NCBI GenBank assembly: GCA_036008685.1
Contig: DASYNF010000198.1
Span: 1 to 64,000 of the forward strand
Length of the DNA: 64,000 nucleotides
Direction of reading: 5' to 3'
From: Actinomadura_C sp036008685
Lineage (GTDB): Bacteria; Actinomycetota; Actinomycetes; Streptosporangiales; Streptosporangiaceae
Shown: in pieces, positions 39,557 to 47,662 of the stretch
How positions within the stretch are numbered: position 1 is the first letter of the stretch
Layout of the letters: every line of letters begins with the position of its first letter
The notes under the pieces: model-generated
Told to the model about the DNA's origin: nothing
What the model saw: the letters and a program-made list of their open reading frames with translations, nothing else
Databases searched by the model: none
Program-made: the position numbers and the translations under genes

Positions 39557-41803
39557 TCACGCGGACTCGGGCTCCCGCGCGGTGGCGGCCGGAGCGGCCC
39601 GCCGGCTGCTCCGGCCGGGAAACCACCAGTTCGCGTGCCCGAGCAGGCTCATGAGGGCGGGCACCAGCACCAGCCGTACGATCGTGGCGTCCACCGCGAC
39701 GGCGGCCGCCATGCCGAGCGCCATCATCTTGACCATGGAATCCTGCTGCGGCAGGAAGCTCGCGAACACGAAGATCATGATGAGGGCCGCCGAGCTGATC
39801 AGCCGGGCGGTCGAGCCGATTCCCGTCACCACGCTCCCATGCGGGTCGTTCGTACGGTCGTATTCCTCCTTGATCCGCGACAGCAGGAAGACCTCATAGT
39901 CCATGGAGAGCCCGAAGACGAGGGCGAACATGAACAGCGGCACGAAGGACACGATGGGCGCCGGCCGGTCGAGCCCCAGCAGCTCGATGCCCCAGCCCCA
40001 TTGGAAGACGGCGACCACCAGCCCGTACGACGCGCCGATGGACAGCAGGTTCATCAGCGCCGCCTTCAGCGGCACGAGGATCGACCGGAAGGCGATGACC
40101 AGCAGCAGGAGGGACACGCCCACGACGGCGGCCATGACGGTCGGCATCCGGTCCCGTACGACATCGGCCATGTCCATCATGGCGGCGTTCTCTCCACCGA
40201 GATGGACGGCCGCGCCCGGATGACGCTTGGCGACCGCCGGGATCTCGGTGCCGCGCAACCGGTCCGCCAGGGCCATCGTCTCGGTGGCGTGCGGTGAGGA
40301 CCGGGGAACGACGGTGAGGAGAGCGGTGTCGCCGCTCACCATGGGAGGGGCCACGGACGCGACGCCGGGCGTCCGCGAGATCTCGGCGCTCAGGTCCTTG
40401 GCGAGCCGCTGGGCCTGCTCGCTCGGCTTGCGGGGAGACCCCTGACCACCCTGGGCGGCGCGGGACTCCGGTGCCTTGGCCACCACGATGAAGGGGCTGT
40501 AGCGACCGGGTCCGAACTCCCGGGCCACGACGTCGTAGGCCTGCCGGGCCTCGTTGCCCACCGGCATGGTGCTGTCGGCCATGACGCCGAACCGCAGGCT
40601 CAGCGTCGGCACTCCCATGAGCAGGAGCACGGCGATCGCTCCGATCGCGTAGGGCCAGGCGTGGCGGTCGACGTGCCGCCCCCACAGCTCCCACCGGGAG
40701 CCCGTGACCGTGCGGCCGTGACCCTCACCGCCGGAGCGACGGCGGCGCCGCGGGCTCGGGAGCTTGTAGCGGTCGATGCGGTCGCCCAGGACCCCCAGGA
40801 CGGCGGGCAGCAGCGTCAGCGCCGCGAGGACCATGAAGGCCACGGCCACGGCGGCGGCCATCCCGATCCGGCCGATGAACGTGATGCCGGACAGGAACAG
40901 GCCGCAGATCGCGAAGACCACCGTGCCACCCGCGAACACCACCGCGTGGCCGGCCCGGGCCATGGCCTCACCCACAGCGGCCTCGATGTCGTCGGTGTGG
41001 GCCAGCTGGGCGCGATAGCGGGTGACGATGAACAGCGCGTAGTCGATGCCCGCGCCCAGCCCGAGCATGGCGGCGATCAAGGGGGCCGTCGGGTTCAGCT
41101 CGAAGAGCGAAGCCCCGAAGTGGATCAGCGAATAGGCGACCGCGAGACCGCACAGCGAGATGAGGATCGGGAGGCCCGCGGCCAGGAGGGAGCCGAAGGC
41201 CAGGAGCAGGACGATCAGAGCGAGCACGAGGCCGAACGCCTCTCCGGCGCCGGCCCTGGGCTGGTTGATGATCATCGCCGCGATGCCGCCGAACTTCACG
41301 TCCAGCCCGGCCTGGGTCGCCGGGCGCACCGCCCGTTTCAGGTTGTCCAGATCCGGCCGGTCGACGTCGCCCATCGTGCCCTTGAACGAGACCTGGACGG
41401 CCACGGCGTTCTGGTTCTTCAGGCCACCGCCGCCCTGGGCGTAGGGGTTCGTGACCGAGGCGACGCGATCGAGCTCGGACAGGTTGCGGATGGCCTCGCG
41501 GAGGCCGGCCTCGACCCGCGGCTCCTCTGGACGGGCCTTGGCCGTGCGGTCGAAGACGACGGTCGCCGTCGGCCCCGTCATCGCGGGGAAGTCCCGCCGG
41601 AGGGCGTCGGTGACCTTCTGCGTCTCGGTTCCGGGCAGAGCCCCCTGCTGGACGAACACGCCGCCATGGGAGAACCCCGCATAACCGGCGCAGAGGATGA
41701 GGACGAACCACACCACGAAGACCGTCCGCCGCCGCCGCACGCACAAGCGGCCGAGCCTGTCCAAGAATCGCGTCACCAGCGAAGAAAACCACGTGGAGTG
41801 CAA
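39557..41803 (-). CDS. MMPL family transporter (RND superfamily)
   Basis: 748 residues; the start is uncertain (TTG 41801-41803 overlaps the operator, internal GTG codons follow). Two halves each with a large extracytoplasmic loop and about six helices: TM1 near 28-45 (TVFVVWFVLILCAGYAGF), the first cluster about 175-340 with GLGAGIDYALFIVTRYR (the conserved proton-relay Asp-Tyr), a cytoplasmic basic linker, TM7, a second loop with GxxA/xPxV features, and the second cluster with FGLSMDYEVFLLSRIKEEY. Related to mycobacterial MmpL and actinobacterial antibiotic/lipid exporters. A divergent TetR gene should control it. Confidence 0.92.
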   Translation of the reverse strand: MHSTWFSSLVTRFLDRLGRLCVRRRRTVFVVWFVLILCAGYAGFSHGGVFVQQGALPGTETQKVTDALRRDFPAMTGPTATVVFDRTAKARPEEPRVEAGLREAIRNLSELDRVASVTNPYAQGGGGLKNQNAVAVQVSFKGTMGDVDRPDLDNLKRAVRPATQAGLDVKFGGIAAMIINQPRAGAGEAFGLVLALIVLLLAFGSLLAAGLPILISLCGLAVAYSLIHFGASLFELNPTAPLIAAMLGLGAGIDYALFIVTRYRAQLAHTDDIEAAVGEAMARAGHAVVFAGGTVVFAICGLFLSGITFIGRIGMAAAVAVAFMVLAALTLLPAVLGVLGDRIDRYKLPSPRRRRRSGGEGHGRTVTGSRWELWGRHVDRHAWPYAIGAIAVLLLMGVPTLSLRFGVMADSTMPVGNEARQAYDVVAREFGPGRYSPFIVVAKAPESRAAQGGQGSPRKPSEQAQRLAKDLSAEISRTPGVASVAPPMVSGDTALLTVVPRSSPHATETMALADRLRGTEIPAVAKRHPGAAVHLGGENAAMMDMADVVRDRMPTVMAAVVGVSLLLLVIAFRSILVPLKAALMNLLSIGASYGLVVAVFQWGWGIELLGLDRPAPIVSFVPLFMFALVFGLSMDYEVFLLSRIKEEYDRTNDPHGSVVTGIGSTARLISSAALIMIFVFASFLPQQDSMVKMMALGMAAAVAVDATIVRLVLVPALMSLLGHANWWFPGRSSRRAAPAATAREPESA

Positions 41804-41825
41804 TCTTGCAACATCTGCAACTTTG
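41801..41825. promoter_or_regulatory. TetR operator between MMPL and tetR-type genes
   Basis: Inverted repeat TTGCA-N5-TGCAA (41806-41820) whose flanks also match symmetrically (CAA/TTG at 41801 and 41823). It overlaps the earliest possible MMPL start and lies 22 bp before the regulator start. Confidence 0.75.
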
Positions 41826-41846
41826 CGTCCATGTTATCTTCGTGAT

Positions 41847-42494
41847 GTGGATCACGTCGAGGCGCTGGGACTGCGCGAGCGCAAGAAGCTGCGGACGCGG
41901 CAGGCCATCGCCGCGTCCGCCCTGCGGCTGTTCGCCGAGCATGGATACGACGAGACGACCATCGCCGACATCACGGCCGCGGCCGACGTGTCACCTCGCA
42001 CCTTCTTCAGCTATTTCCCCAGCAAGGAGGATGTGGTCTTCGCCGAGGTGGACGACCGGCTCGCGCAGGTCCGGGAGGGACTGACGCGACCCCGGCCCGG
42101 GGAGAGCCCGCTCGCCGCGATCCGGCGGAGCGTCGTCGACGTCATCGAGGCCCTGGCCACGCAGCACGGCGAATTCGGCGCCACCCAGGTGCGGCTCATC
42201 TTCGAGCGGCCGGCTCTGCAGGCGCGGGCGCAGCAACGCATGCACGACGCCCAGCAGGAGGTCGAGGAGCTCGTCCGGGAGCTCTGCCCGGAGATCGGGG
42301 AGACCGACGCCGTCGTCGTCTCCGGCATCGCGATCGGCGGCATGCAGGCGGTGGTCATCCACTGCCGCAGGTACGGCTACGAACCCGCGGACATGCGGAT
42401 CGCGCTGGACCGGGCGCTGGACATCATGGAGCACGGGCTCGCCTCCGTCTCGGCACTCGCCCACCCCGGTGCGCCGGCCACGGCCGGGCCCTGA
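41847..42494 (+). CDS. TetR family transcriptional regulator
   Basis: 215 residues from GTG 41847 (no clear ribosome site; perhaps leaderless). HTH near 12-60: LRERKKLRTRQAIAASALRL, FAEHGYDETTIADITAAADV, SPRTFFSYFPSKEDVVF, the typical TetR DNA-binding signature. The ligand domain (about 65-205) binds an unknown molecule, with a tail GLASVSALAHPGAP. It is divergent from the MMPL transporter and shares the palindromic operator with it, so it most likely represses the exporter. Confidence 0.92.
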   Translation: MDHVEALGLRERKKLRTRQAIAASALRLFAEHGYDETTIADITAAADVSPRTFFSYFPSKEDVVFAEVDDRLAQVREGLTRPRPGESPLAAIRRSVVDVIEALATQHGEFGATQVRLIFERPALQARAQQRMHDAQQEVEELVRELCPEIGETDAVVVSGIAIGGMQAVVIHCRRYGYEPADMRIALDRALDIMEHGLASVSALAHPGAPATAGP

Positions 42495-42767
42495 TCGCCC
42501 GCGGACTCCCCCGTCACGAATAACCCCGCGATCGCCCGGGCGACCGCCTCGGACTGAGTAAAATGCGGACCTGTTCGGGACGATTTCCTCGAGTCTGGGA
42601 TGGAGTACGGCCGCACCCCATTCGCCTAGCGATCGGCCAACGGATCAGAGAGAATCCGTACGCCCGTGGCGGCCTTTCCCCATACTTGTCTCCCAAGGGC
42701 TCGCGTGACCTGCAGGTCCACGCCATCTCCGGAAATCACGGTCATGTCGGTAGAGAGGTCTTGCAGT
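42495..42767. other. Intergenic region upstream of the GDSL lipoprotein gene
   Basis: 273 bp without a recognisable gene. It has a small hairpin ACGGAT-N8-ATCCGT (42640-42659) and AGAGAGG as ribosome site near 42752-42758. I looked for a known riboswitch and found none. Confidence 0.5.
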
Positions 42768-43565
42768 ATGCGGCGTTTGGTCTCGTACGCCCTTGTGGCG
42801 ATCCTGGCCCTGAGCGGCTGCACGGCCTCAGCCTCACAGTCACCGAAGGCCAAGCCGAGGAGCGCGACGGGGGCCGGCGCGGAGGCGGGCGGCGGACGGC
42901 AGGGCGGGAAAGCCGGACAGCCGGAACGGGCTCCGGTCGTGATGGTCCTCGGGGACAGTTACACGGCCGGTATCGACGCCACACCTCCCGAGGCCACCTA
43001 TGCGGCCGAGACGGCCCGCAGGCTCGGGTGGCAGATCATCATCGCGGGCCACCGGGGCACCGGGTTCGTCGCGCCGGGACGCATCGGCAAGTCGTTCTCG
43101 ATGTTGTACGAGGAGGAGCTGGCCTGGCGTCCCGCGCCGGACATGGTGATGGTGGTCGGCGGCCACAACGACTGGGGGCACGACCCGCTCCTGGTGGAGG
43201 CCTACGCGCGGGAGCTGCTCACCAAGATCCGGACACGCTGGCCGGACGCGGCCGTGGTCCTGACCGGGCCGATGTGGGGCGGCGACCCACCGCCGGCGAG
43301 CCTGAGGGTCCGTGACGCGCTGAAGGGCGTCGCGTCAGAGCTCGGACTGCCCTTCATCGACCCCCTCGGAGAACGCTGGATCACCGGCGGCGTCCGTCGT
43401 AAGAGCGGGAACGCCAGGCTCTACATCCGCCGGGACGGCATCCATCCGAACCCGGCCGGCAACCGCTATTTCGCCGACCGCCTGGTCGCCGACCTTCGCA
43501 GGCTCGGCCTCGACCGGCCGCACCCGCCCAAGGGAAGACCAGCCGCATCCGCCCAGGGACAATGA
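42768..43565 (+). CDS. SGNH/GDSL hydrolase, lipoprotein
   Basis: 265 residues from ATG 42768. Signal peptide with lipobox LSGC (Cys about 17), a Gly/Ala-rich linker, then an SGNH hydrolase: block I VMVLGDSYTAGIDA (catalytic Ser), the oxyanion Gly in RGTGFVAPG, Asn in VVGGHNDWGHD, and block V RDGIHPNPAGN with catalytic Asp/His. Such enzymes cleave ester or acetyl groups from lipids, sugars or cell-wall polymers. It should be anchored outside the membrane. Substrate unknown. The C-terminus is Pro/Gly/Gln-rich. Confidence 0.9.
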   Translation: MRRLVSYALVAILALSGCTASASQSPKAKPRSATGAGAEAGGGRQGGKAGQPERAPVVMVLGDSYTAGIDATPPEATYAAETARRLGWQIIIAGHRGTGFVAPGRIGKSFSMLYEEELAWRPAPDMVMVVGGHNDWGHDPLLVEAYARELLTKIRTRWPDAAVVLTGPMWGGDPPPASLRVRDALKGVASELGLPFIDPLGERWITGGVRRKSGNARLYIRRDGIHPNPAGNRYFADRLVADLRRLGLDRPHPPKGRPAASAQGQ

Positions 43566-43578
43566 GCGGGCCGGGGGC

Positions 43579-43929
43579 CTACCAGGGGCCGTAGGGGCCG
43601 GAGCCGCCGCGCCCGCCGCGGTATCCCTCGACCGCCGGCCGTACGTCCGCGAGATAGACGGCCGCGGCGATGAAGGCCGCCACCGGCAGAATTCCCAGCA
43701 GCAGGTTGATGGGCGAGAACCCGACGAGCGGTGCGGCCGCGTGGGCGAACCCGAGCGCGGCGGCGGCACCGAGGATGATCGACCACCACTGCTTCGTGAG
43801 CTTTCCGGCCGAGGTGTAGGCACCGGTCGGCCGGCGGAGCGCGTCGACGAGCGCCCAGGCCTCCATGACGAAGGCGATGACCAGGAGCAGCCAGAAGAAG
43901 TAGTGCAACAGGTTGAAGCTGGCGTTCAC
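43579..43929 (-). CDS. DUF2516 family membrane protein
   Basis: 116 residues from GTG 43929. Three hydrophobic helices (about 5-25 FNLLHYFFWLLLVIAFVMEA, 48-68 IILGAAAALGFAHAAAPLVG, 75-93 NLLLGILPVAAFIAAAVYLA) with ALRRPTGAYTSAGKLTKQWW between the first two, characteristic of DUF2516, and a Gly/Tyr-rich tail. Function unknown. It commonly lies near the XRE/HBHA-type genes found just to its right. Confidence 0.8.
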   Translation of the reverse strand: MNASFNLLHYFFWLLLVIAFVMEAWALVDALRRPTGAYTSAGKLTKQWWSIILGAAAALGFAHAAAPLVGFSPINLLLGILPVAAFIAAAVYLADVRPAVEGYRGGRGGSGPYGPW

Positions 43930-44020
43930 CGGCGATCAGTGCTCCTGTCCAAGCGGGCGGCGCCGCCAGGTCGCGCACGCCGCAGGATCCGTCGTCCGGC
44001 CCAGCCTATGTCAACGAAAA

Positions 44021-44048
44021 GCCCGGCCGGGGGCGATCCCGGCCGGGC
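44021..44048 (-). terminator. Hairpin terminator after the HBHA-like gene
   Basis: GCCCGGCCGGG (44021-44031) / CCCGGCCGGGC (44038-44048), 11 bp perfect; on the minus strand it is followed by TTTTCG. It ends the regulator-HBHA operon. Confidence 0.8.
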
Positions 44049-44066
44049 TCCCCGCGAGACGGGACC

Positions 44067-44663
44067 TCAGTCGCCGACCTTCTTGGCGGCGCTCTGCGCC
44101 GCCTTCTTGGCCGTGGCGGCCCTGGCCCTCGCGCTGCCCGCGGCGGCCCTCCCGGTGTCCGCGGCGGCCCTCACGGTCTCGGCGGCGACCGCACCGGTCT
44201 CCGCGGCGGCCGCACCGGCGGCCGCACCGGTCTCCGCGGCGGCCGCACCGGCGACCGCACCGGTGTCCGCGGCGGCCCTCCCGGTGTCCGCGGCGGCCCT
44301 CACGGCGTCCGCGGCGGCCGTACCGGGCTTGGGCTCCGAGATCTCTGGAACGTCGGCCTCGACCCGGTTGACGAGCGTCCTGCCGCGTTCGGCCAGTTCG
44401 TCGATGACCTCGACGACCCGGGTGCCGAGCTGGGTCGCGTAGGCGACCGCGGCGCTGGGCAGGTCCTTGGTCTCGACCTTGTCCTGGAGCTCCTTGATGT
44501 TCTCCTGGATGTTCTCCTGGAGCCTGGAGGCGTTCTCCTTGGCGGTGTCCTGCAGTCTGTTCACGCGGACGGGAACCTCGCGCAGCTTCTCGACGGCGAG
44601 GTCGACCGCGCCCGCTCCCGCATGGACGGCCTTGTTGTCCCGCAGCTTGGTGGCTAGCGTCAT
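44067..44663 (-). CDS. Heparin-binding haemagglutinin (HBHA)-like coiled-coil protein
   Basis: 198 residues. An amphipathic N-terminal half (about 1-100) with long coiled-coil pattern (LQDTAKENASRLQENIQENI, KELQDKVETKDLPSAA) resembles mycobacterial HBHA. The second half is Ala-rich and repetitive, built from about seven AAADTGRAAADTG / AAAETGAAAGA units, and ends with Lys/Ala repeats (TAKKAAQSAAKKVGD), like the lysine-rich heparin-binding tail of HBHA though shorter. No signal peptide. The ATG overlaps the stop of the upstream XRE regulator, so expression is coupled. The role is probably membrane-associated or adhesive; uncertain in a non-pathogen. Confidence 0.8.
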   Translation of the reverse strand: MTLATKLRDNKAVHAGAGAVDLAVEKLREVPVRVNRLQDTAKENASRLQENIQENIKELQDKVETKDLPSAAVAYATQLGTRVVEVIDELAERGRTLVNRVEADVPEISEPKPGTAAADAVRAAADTGRAAADTGAVAGAAAAETGAAAGAAAAETGAVAAETVRAAADTGRAAAGSARARAATAKKAAQSAAKKVGD

Positions 44664-45064
44664 CCGACTTGTTCCTTCCCTATATCGTGCTCCGAGTCTT
44701 CGTGCTCTGGGTCATTGCCGGCTGTTGCGTTCTCCCGGGCGAACGACAGGTAGATGTCCAGCAGCACCTGCTTCTGCCGTTCGGTGAGGAGGAGATCGGC
44801 CCGGATGGCGGCCTGCACATCTGTGTCCGCCTCGCGATCCTCGAGGATGCCGGCCTGGACGTACAGCACCTCAGCGGAGATCCGCAGCCCTTTGGCGATC
44901 TGCTGGAGGATCTCGGCGCTCGGCTTGCGCAGACCCCGCTCGATCTGGCTGAGGTAGGGGTTGGAGACACCCGTAGCCTCGGCCAGCTGGCGCACCGAGA
45001 TCTTCGCCCGCTGCCGCTGCTCCCTGATGTACTCCCCGATGGAGCCGACCTTCGAACTTGCCAT
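44660..45064 (-). CDS. XRE family transcriptional regulator
   Basis: 134 residues from ATG 45064. HTH about 7-62: IGEYIREQRQRAKISVRQLA, EATGVSNPYLSQIERGLRKP (recognition helix), SAEILQQIAKGLRISAEVLY. The C-terminal part (about 70-134) has helices and an acidic tail EHEDSEHDIGKEQ. It overlaps the HBHA-like gene by four bases. A 16-bp perfect palindrome 22 bp upstream of the start is a good autoregulatory operator. The same pairing exists in mycobacteria (regulator upstream of hbhA). Confidence 0.9.
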   Translation of the reverse strand: MASSKVGSIGEYIREQRQRAKISVRQLAEATGVSNPYLSQIERGLRKPSAEILQQIAKGLRISAEVLYVQAGILEDREADTDVQAAIRADLLLTERQKQVLLDIYLSFARENATAGNDPEHEDSEHDIGKEQVG

Positions 45065-45085
45065 GTCTCTACCGTGCGCCAAATT

Positions 45086-45101
45086 GCTTGCAATTGCAAG
45101 C
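45086..45101. promoter_or_regulatory. 16-bp palindromic operator before the XRE gene
   Basis: GCTTGCAATTGCAAGC is a perfect palindrome with an AT centre in a GC-rich context, 22 bp upstream of the ATG; probably overlaps the promoter. Confidence 0.65.
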
Positions 45102-45250
45102 GCACTGGCTAGCACTTTGCGTGAGGCTCCCCACAGCCCGGGTGGGAGGACACCGGCTCGCGGCCTCCCCGGGCCCCCGGGCCCCCGGAGAAGGGGACGG
45201 GAAGGAGCCGGGAAGGGGGCCGGGAAGGGAGAAGGTCTGGGGGACCGCGC

Positions 45251-46357
45251 TCAGGAGACCCGTGCCGCCGGGGCCGTCCACGTGTTGCACACGGCCGTGG
45301 TGGCCCGCGTGTAGCCGAGGTTGAGCCAGCCCGCGTAGTGCCCGTTGCTGCCGTGATCGCGCGAGTCCGGATCGGAGCGGTCGTCGCCACGGCCGTACGA
45401 GTCCCGCAGTGCGACCCGCCACTGGCCCGTGGTGACGGGGAAGGTCTGCCGCACGGAGGCCATGAAGACCCCGGCGAAACACTGGGCCTGCAGCTCACTG
45501 CGCCGGGTGATGACGTTGCGGTCCTCGGCGGAGGTGACCGACAGCCGCCGGGCCCGGCTGTAGGCCAAGATCCCCGACTCCTCCTGTACGTGGTGGGCGT
45601 ATTCGTGGGCGAGGTTGCGGGCGTAGGCCACGTTGTAGAGGACCGGCAGGTTGCCGGCCGAACGCTGGGCATGGCCGCCGACGCCGATGTAGATCGCGTT
45701 GTTGAGCGAACAGTAGAAGGCCGCCGCTCCGGGAGCGGGATAGTCACCGCACGGGCTACGACCGGGTGTGGTCCAGAAGACCCGCTGCGGCGGGCTGAAG
45801 CGCAGTCCCGCCCGGCTGAAGGCGGTCGACCAGGAGCGGTCGAGGCAGTTGGTCGTGGTGCCGAGGAAGGCCTCGAACGAGGAGCCGTCTCCGGGAGTGA
45901 TCTGCCGCCCCACACAGCCATCGCCCGAGATGGGCCCGACCTGGTACAACGGGTTGCTGATCGCGGCCTGCGCCCCCGTCGCGGTGCGGCCGGCCGGGCC
46001 GCCGGACCGGCCGCCGAGCCCTCCGGCCGGCGACGCCACCGCGGATCCGCCCGAGGACGCGGCTCCCACCGCGGCCATGACGACCACCGCGGCTCCGATC
46101 AGCAGCGCTCCGATCCCGAGTGCGAGCACCAGCAGCAGGCCTCCGCCACCACGGCCGTGCGGTCGCGGCCCGGCGTAGTGGTAGGCGGGGGGCGGTGGTC
46201 CCCACTGGGCCGCGGGCGGGTGGAAAGGAGGAGGTACGGGCGGGCCCGGGGGTAGGGGCGGACCCGGAGGAGCGGGCGGTGGCGCCGGGGGGCCGAGCCG
46301 GCCGGCGGGCCCGTACGAGGCCAGGGGAGGGTATGGGTCGTTCGGCCCTGCCACCAC
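45251..46357 (-). CDS. Neutral zinc metallopeptidase, YpfJ family (copy 1)
   Basis: 368 residues from GTG 46357 (GGAGG 6 bp upstream). A Pro-rich cytoplasmic N-terminus (about 1-68), one membrane helix (about 73-97, LLLVLALGIGALLIGAAVVV), then an extracytoplasmic zinc peptidase with HExxH in RNLAHEYAHHVQEESGI and the conserved blocks FSPPQRVFW, AAAFYCSLNNAIYIG, ELQAQCFAGVF and DHGSNGHYAGWLNLGY. Substrate unknown. The next gene on the same strand is a paralogue. The Pro-rich head could interact with cytoplasmic or cell-division partners; inference. Confidence 0.88.
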   Translation of the reverse strand: MVAGPNDPYPPLASYGPAGRLGPPAPPPAPPGPPLPPGPPVPPPFHPPAAQWGPPPPAYHYAGPRPHGRGGGGLLLVLALGIGALLIGAAVVVMAAVGAASSGGSAVASPAGGLGGRSGGPAGRTATGAQAAISNPLYQVGPISGDGCVGRQITPGDGSSFEAFLGTTTNCLDRSWSTAFSRAGLRFSPPQRVFWTTPGRSPCGDYPAPGAAAFYCSLNNAIYIGVGGHAQRSAGNLPVLYNVAYARNLAHEYAHHVQEESGILAYSRARRLSVTSAEDRNVITRRSELQAQCFAGVFMASVRQTFPVTTGQWRVALRDSYGRGDDRSDPDSRDHGSNGHYAGWLNLGYTRATTAVCNTWTAPAARVS

Positions 46358-46450
46358 TTCATTCCTCCTCCGGTAACCGTCCTAGGGCATCCGTTTACCA
46401 GAAAACCGACTCATGGAGGCTAAATCCGCTCAAATCGCGGCCATCGTGAG

Positions 46451-47518
46451 CTATGAGATCGTCGACCGGGGGGCGGTCCAGGTGTTGCAGACCAACGGAT
46501 CCGGGTGGTGGAAGCCCTTCTCGACCCAGCCGACGTAGTGCCGGCTCGACCCGTGGTCGCGCTCGTCCACCGGCTGGTGGTCATCGCCCCGGCCACCGAC
46601 GTCGGCGATCATCGCCTGGTACTGCCTCGCCGTCATCGGGAGGGCCCGCCGCTCCGCCCCGAGGAAGACGCCGGCGAAGCACTGCGCCTGGAGCTCGATG
46701 CGCCGGCTGGCGTCATTGCGCACGGCGGCCGCCGATCCCTCCATCCGCTGGTGGCCGTACGCGAGGATTCCGGCCTCCTCCTGCACGTGGTGGCCGTACT
46801 CATGGATGATCACGCGGGCGTAGACGGCGTAGTTCGACACCGGCTCGTTGCCGGCCGTGTCGATGATGTCGCGCAATCCCACGTACATCGCGTTGTTGGA
46901 GGGGCAGTAGAACGCCGCCGCGCCCGGCTGTGGATAGGAGCCGCACGGGCTCCGGCCGGGCCGGGACCAGAAGACCCGTTGCGGCGGGGTGAACCGCAGG
47001 TCGGCCTTGGTGAACTGCTTCCGCCACGAGACGTCCAGGCACCCGGTGAGCACGTGCATGAACCGGCGCATCGACTCGCCGCTGCCCGCGGTGATGCGCG
47101 GGACACGGCACTGCACCGAGCCGAGCGGCCCGGTCCGGTACAGGACGTTGTCCGTGGCCGCCGCGGGGCCCGCCATGCCGCCTCGGGGGCCCGGGCCGCC
47201 GCTCTCCGGATGCTGCCGGCCGAACATCGCCACGGAGACGATCACGATGACGAGCACGCCCGCCGTGGCACCGAGGAGGCCGACCACGGTGCCGCCGGCC
47301 GTGGACGAGGACGTGCGCCGGGAAGCCCGGGAAGGCAGGACATAGGGTCCCCGGTCCGGCCGCGGTGCTTCCGGTGAGACTCCCGGCCGCGGGGGCGGCG
47401 GGCTCTGCGGTCCCGGCGACCCGGCTCGGGGAGGAGCCTCGGCCGGCCCGCCCGGCGGCACGTACCCACCGTCCGGCCCACCGTCCGGCGAGGGGTACGG
47501 GTGATATTGGCGGACCAT
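46451..47518 (-). CDS. Neutral zinc metallopeptidase, YpfJ family (copy 2)
   Basis: 355 residues. Same layout as its neighbour: Pro/Gly-rich head (1-70), membrane helix (about 74-98, TVVGLLGATAGVLVIVIVSV), zinc peptidase domain with HExxH in RVIIHEYGHHVQEEAGI, FTPPQRVFW, AAAFYCPSNNAMYVG, ELQAQCFAGVFLG and DHGSSRHYVGWVEKGF. The two copies agree in the catalytic half and differ in the N-terminal half, so this is an old tandem duplication. It has its own upstream region, AT-rich for this genome and shared with a divergent DUF2207 gene. Confidence 0.88.
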   Translation of the reverse strand: MVRQYHPYPSPDGGPDGGYVPPGGPAEAPPRAGSPGPQSPPPPRPGVSPEAPRPDRGPYVLPSRASRRTSSSTAGGTVVGLLGATAGVLVIVIVSVAMFGRQHPESGGPGPRGGMAGPAAATDNVLYRTGPLGSVQCRVPRITAGSGESMRRFMHVLTGCLDVSWRKQFTKADLRFTPPQRVFWSRPGRSPCGSYPQPGAAAFYCPSNNAMYVGLRDIIDTAGNEPVSNYAVYARVIIHEYGHHVQEEAGILAYGHQRMEGSAAAVRNDASRRIELQAQCFAGVFLGAERRALPMTARQYQAMIADVGGRGDDHQPVDERDHGSSRHYVGWVEKGFHHPDPLVCNTWTAPRSTIS

Positions 47519-47662
47519 GATGAAAAATCATGGCATAACTGTTAAAGCAGGTGATGCAGCCTCGCAGGTCAGCGCCACAACATCGCCATCTGAGGTCAAT
47601 TCCGGGCGGCCCCTTACTGGACATTGCCCCCAATCCATCCCTGACCGGTACCATTTCCGCCC

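Noticed and set aside
42495..42767. Riboswitch upstream of the GDSL lipoprotein gene
   Set aside because: No conserved core of a known class could be matched; only a small hairpin is present.
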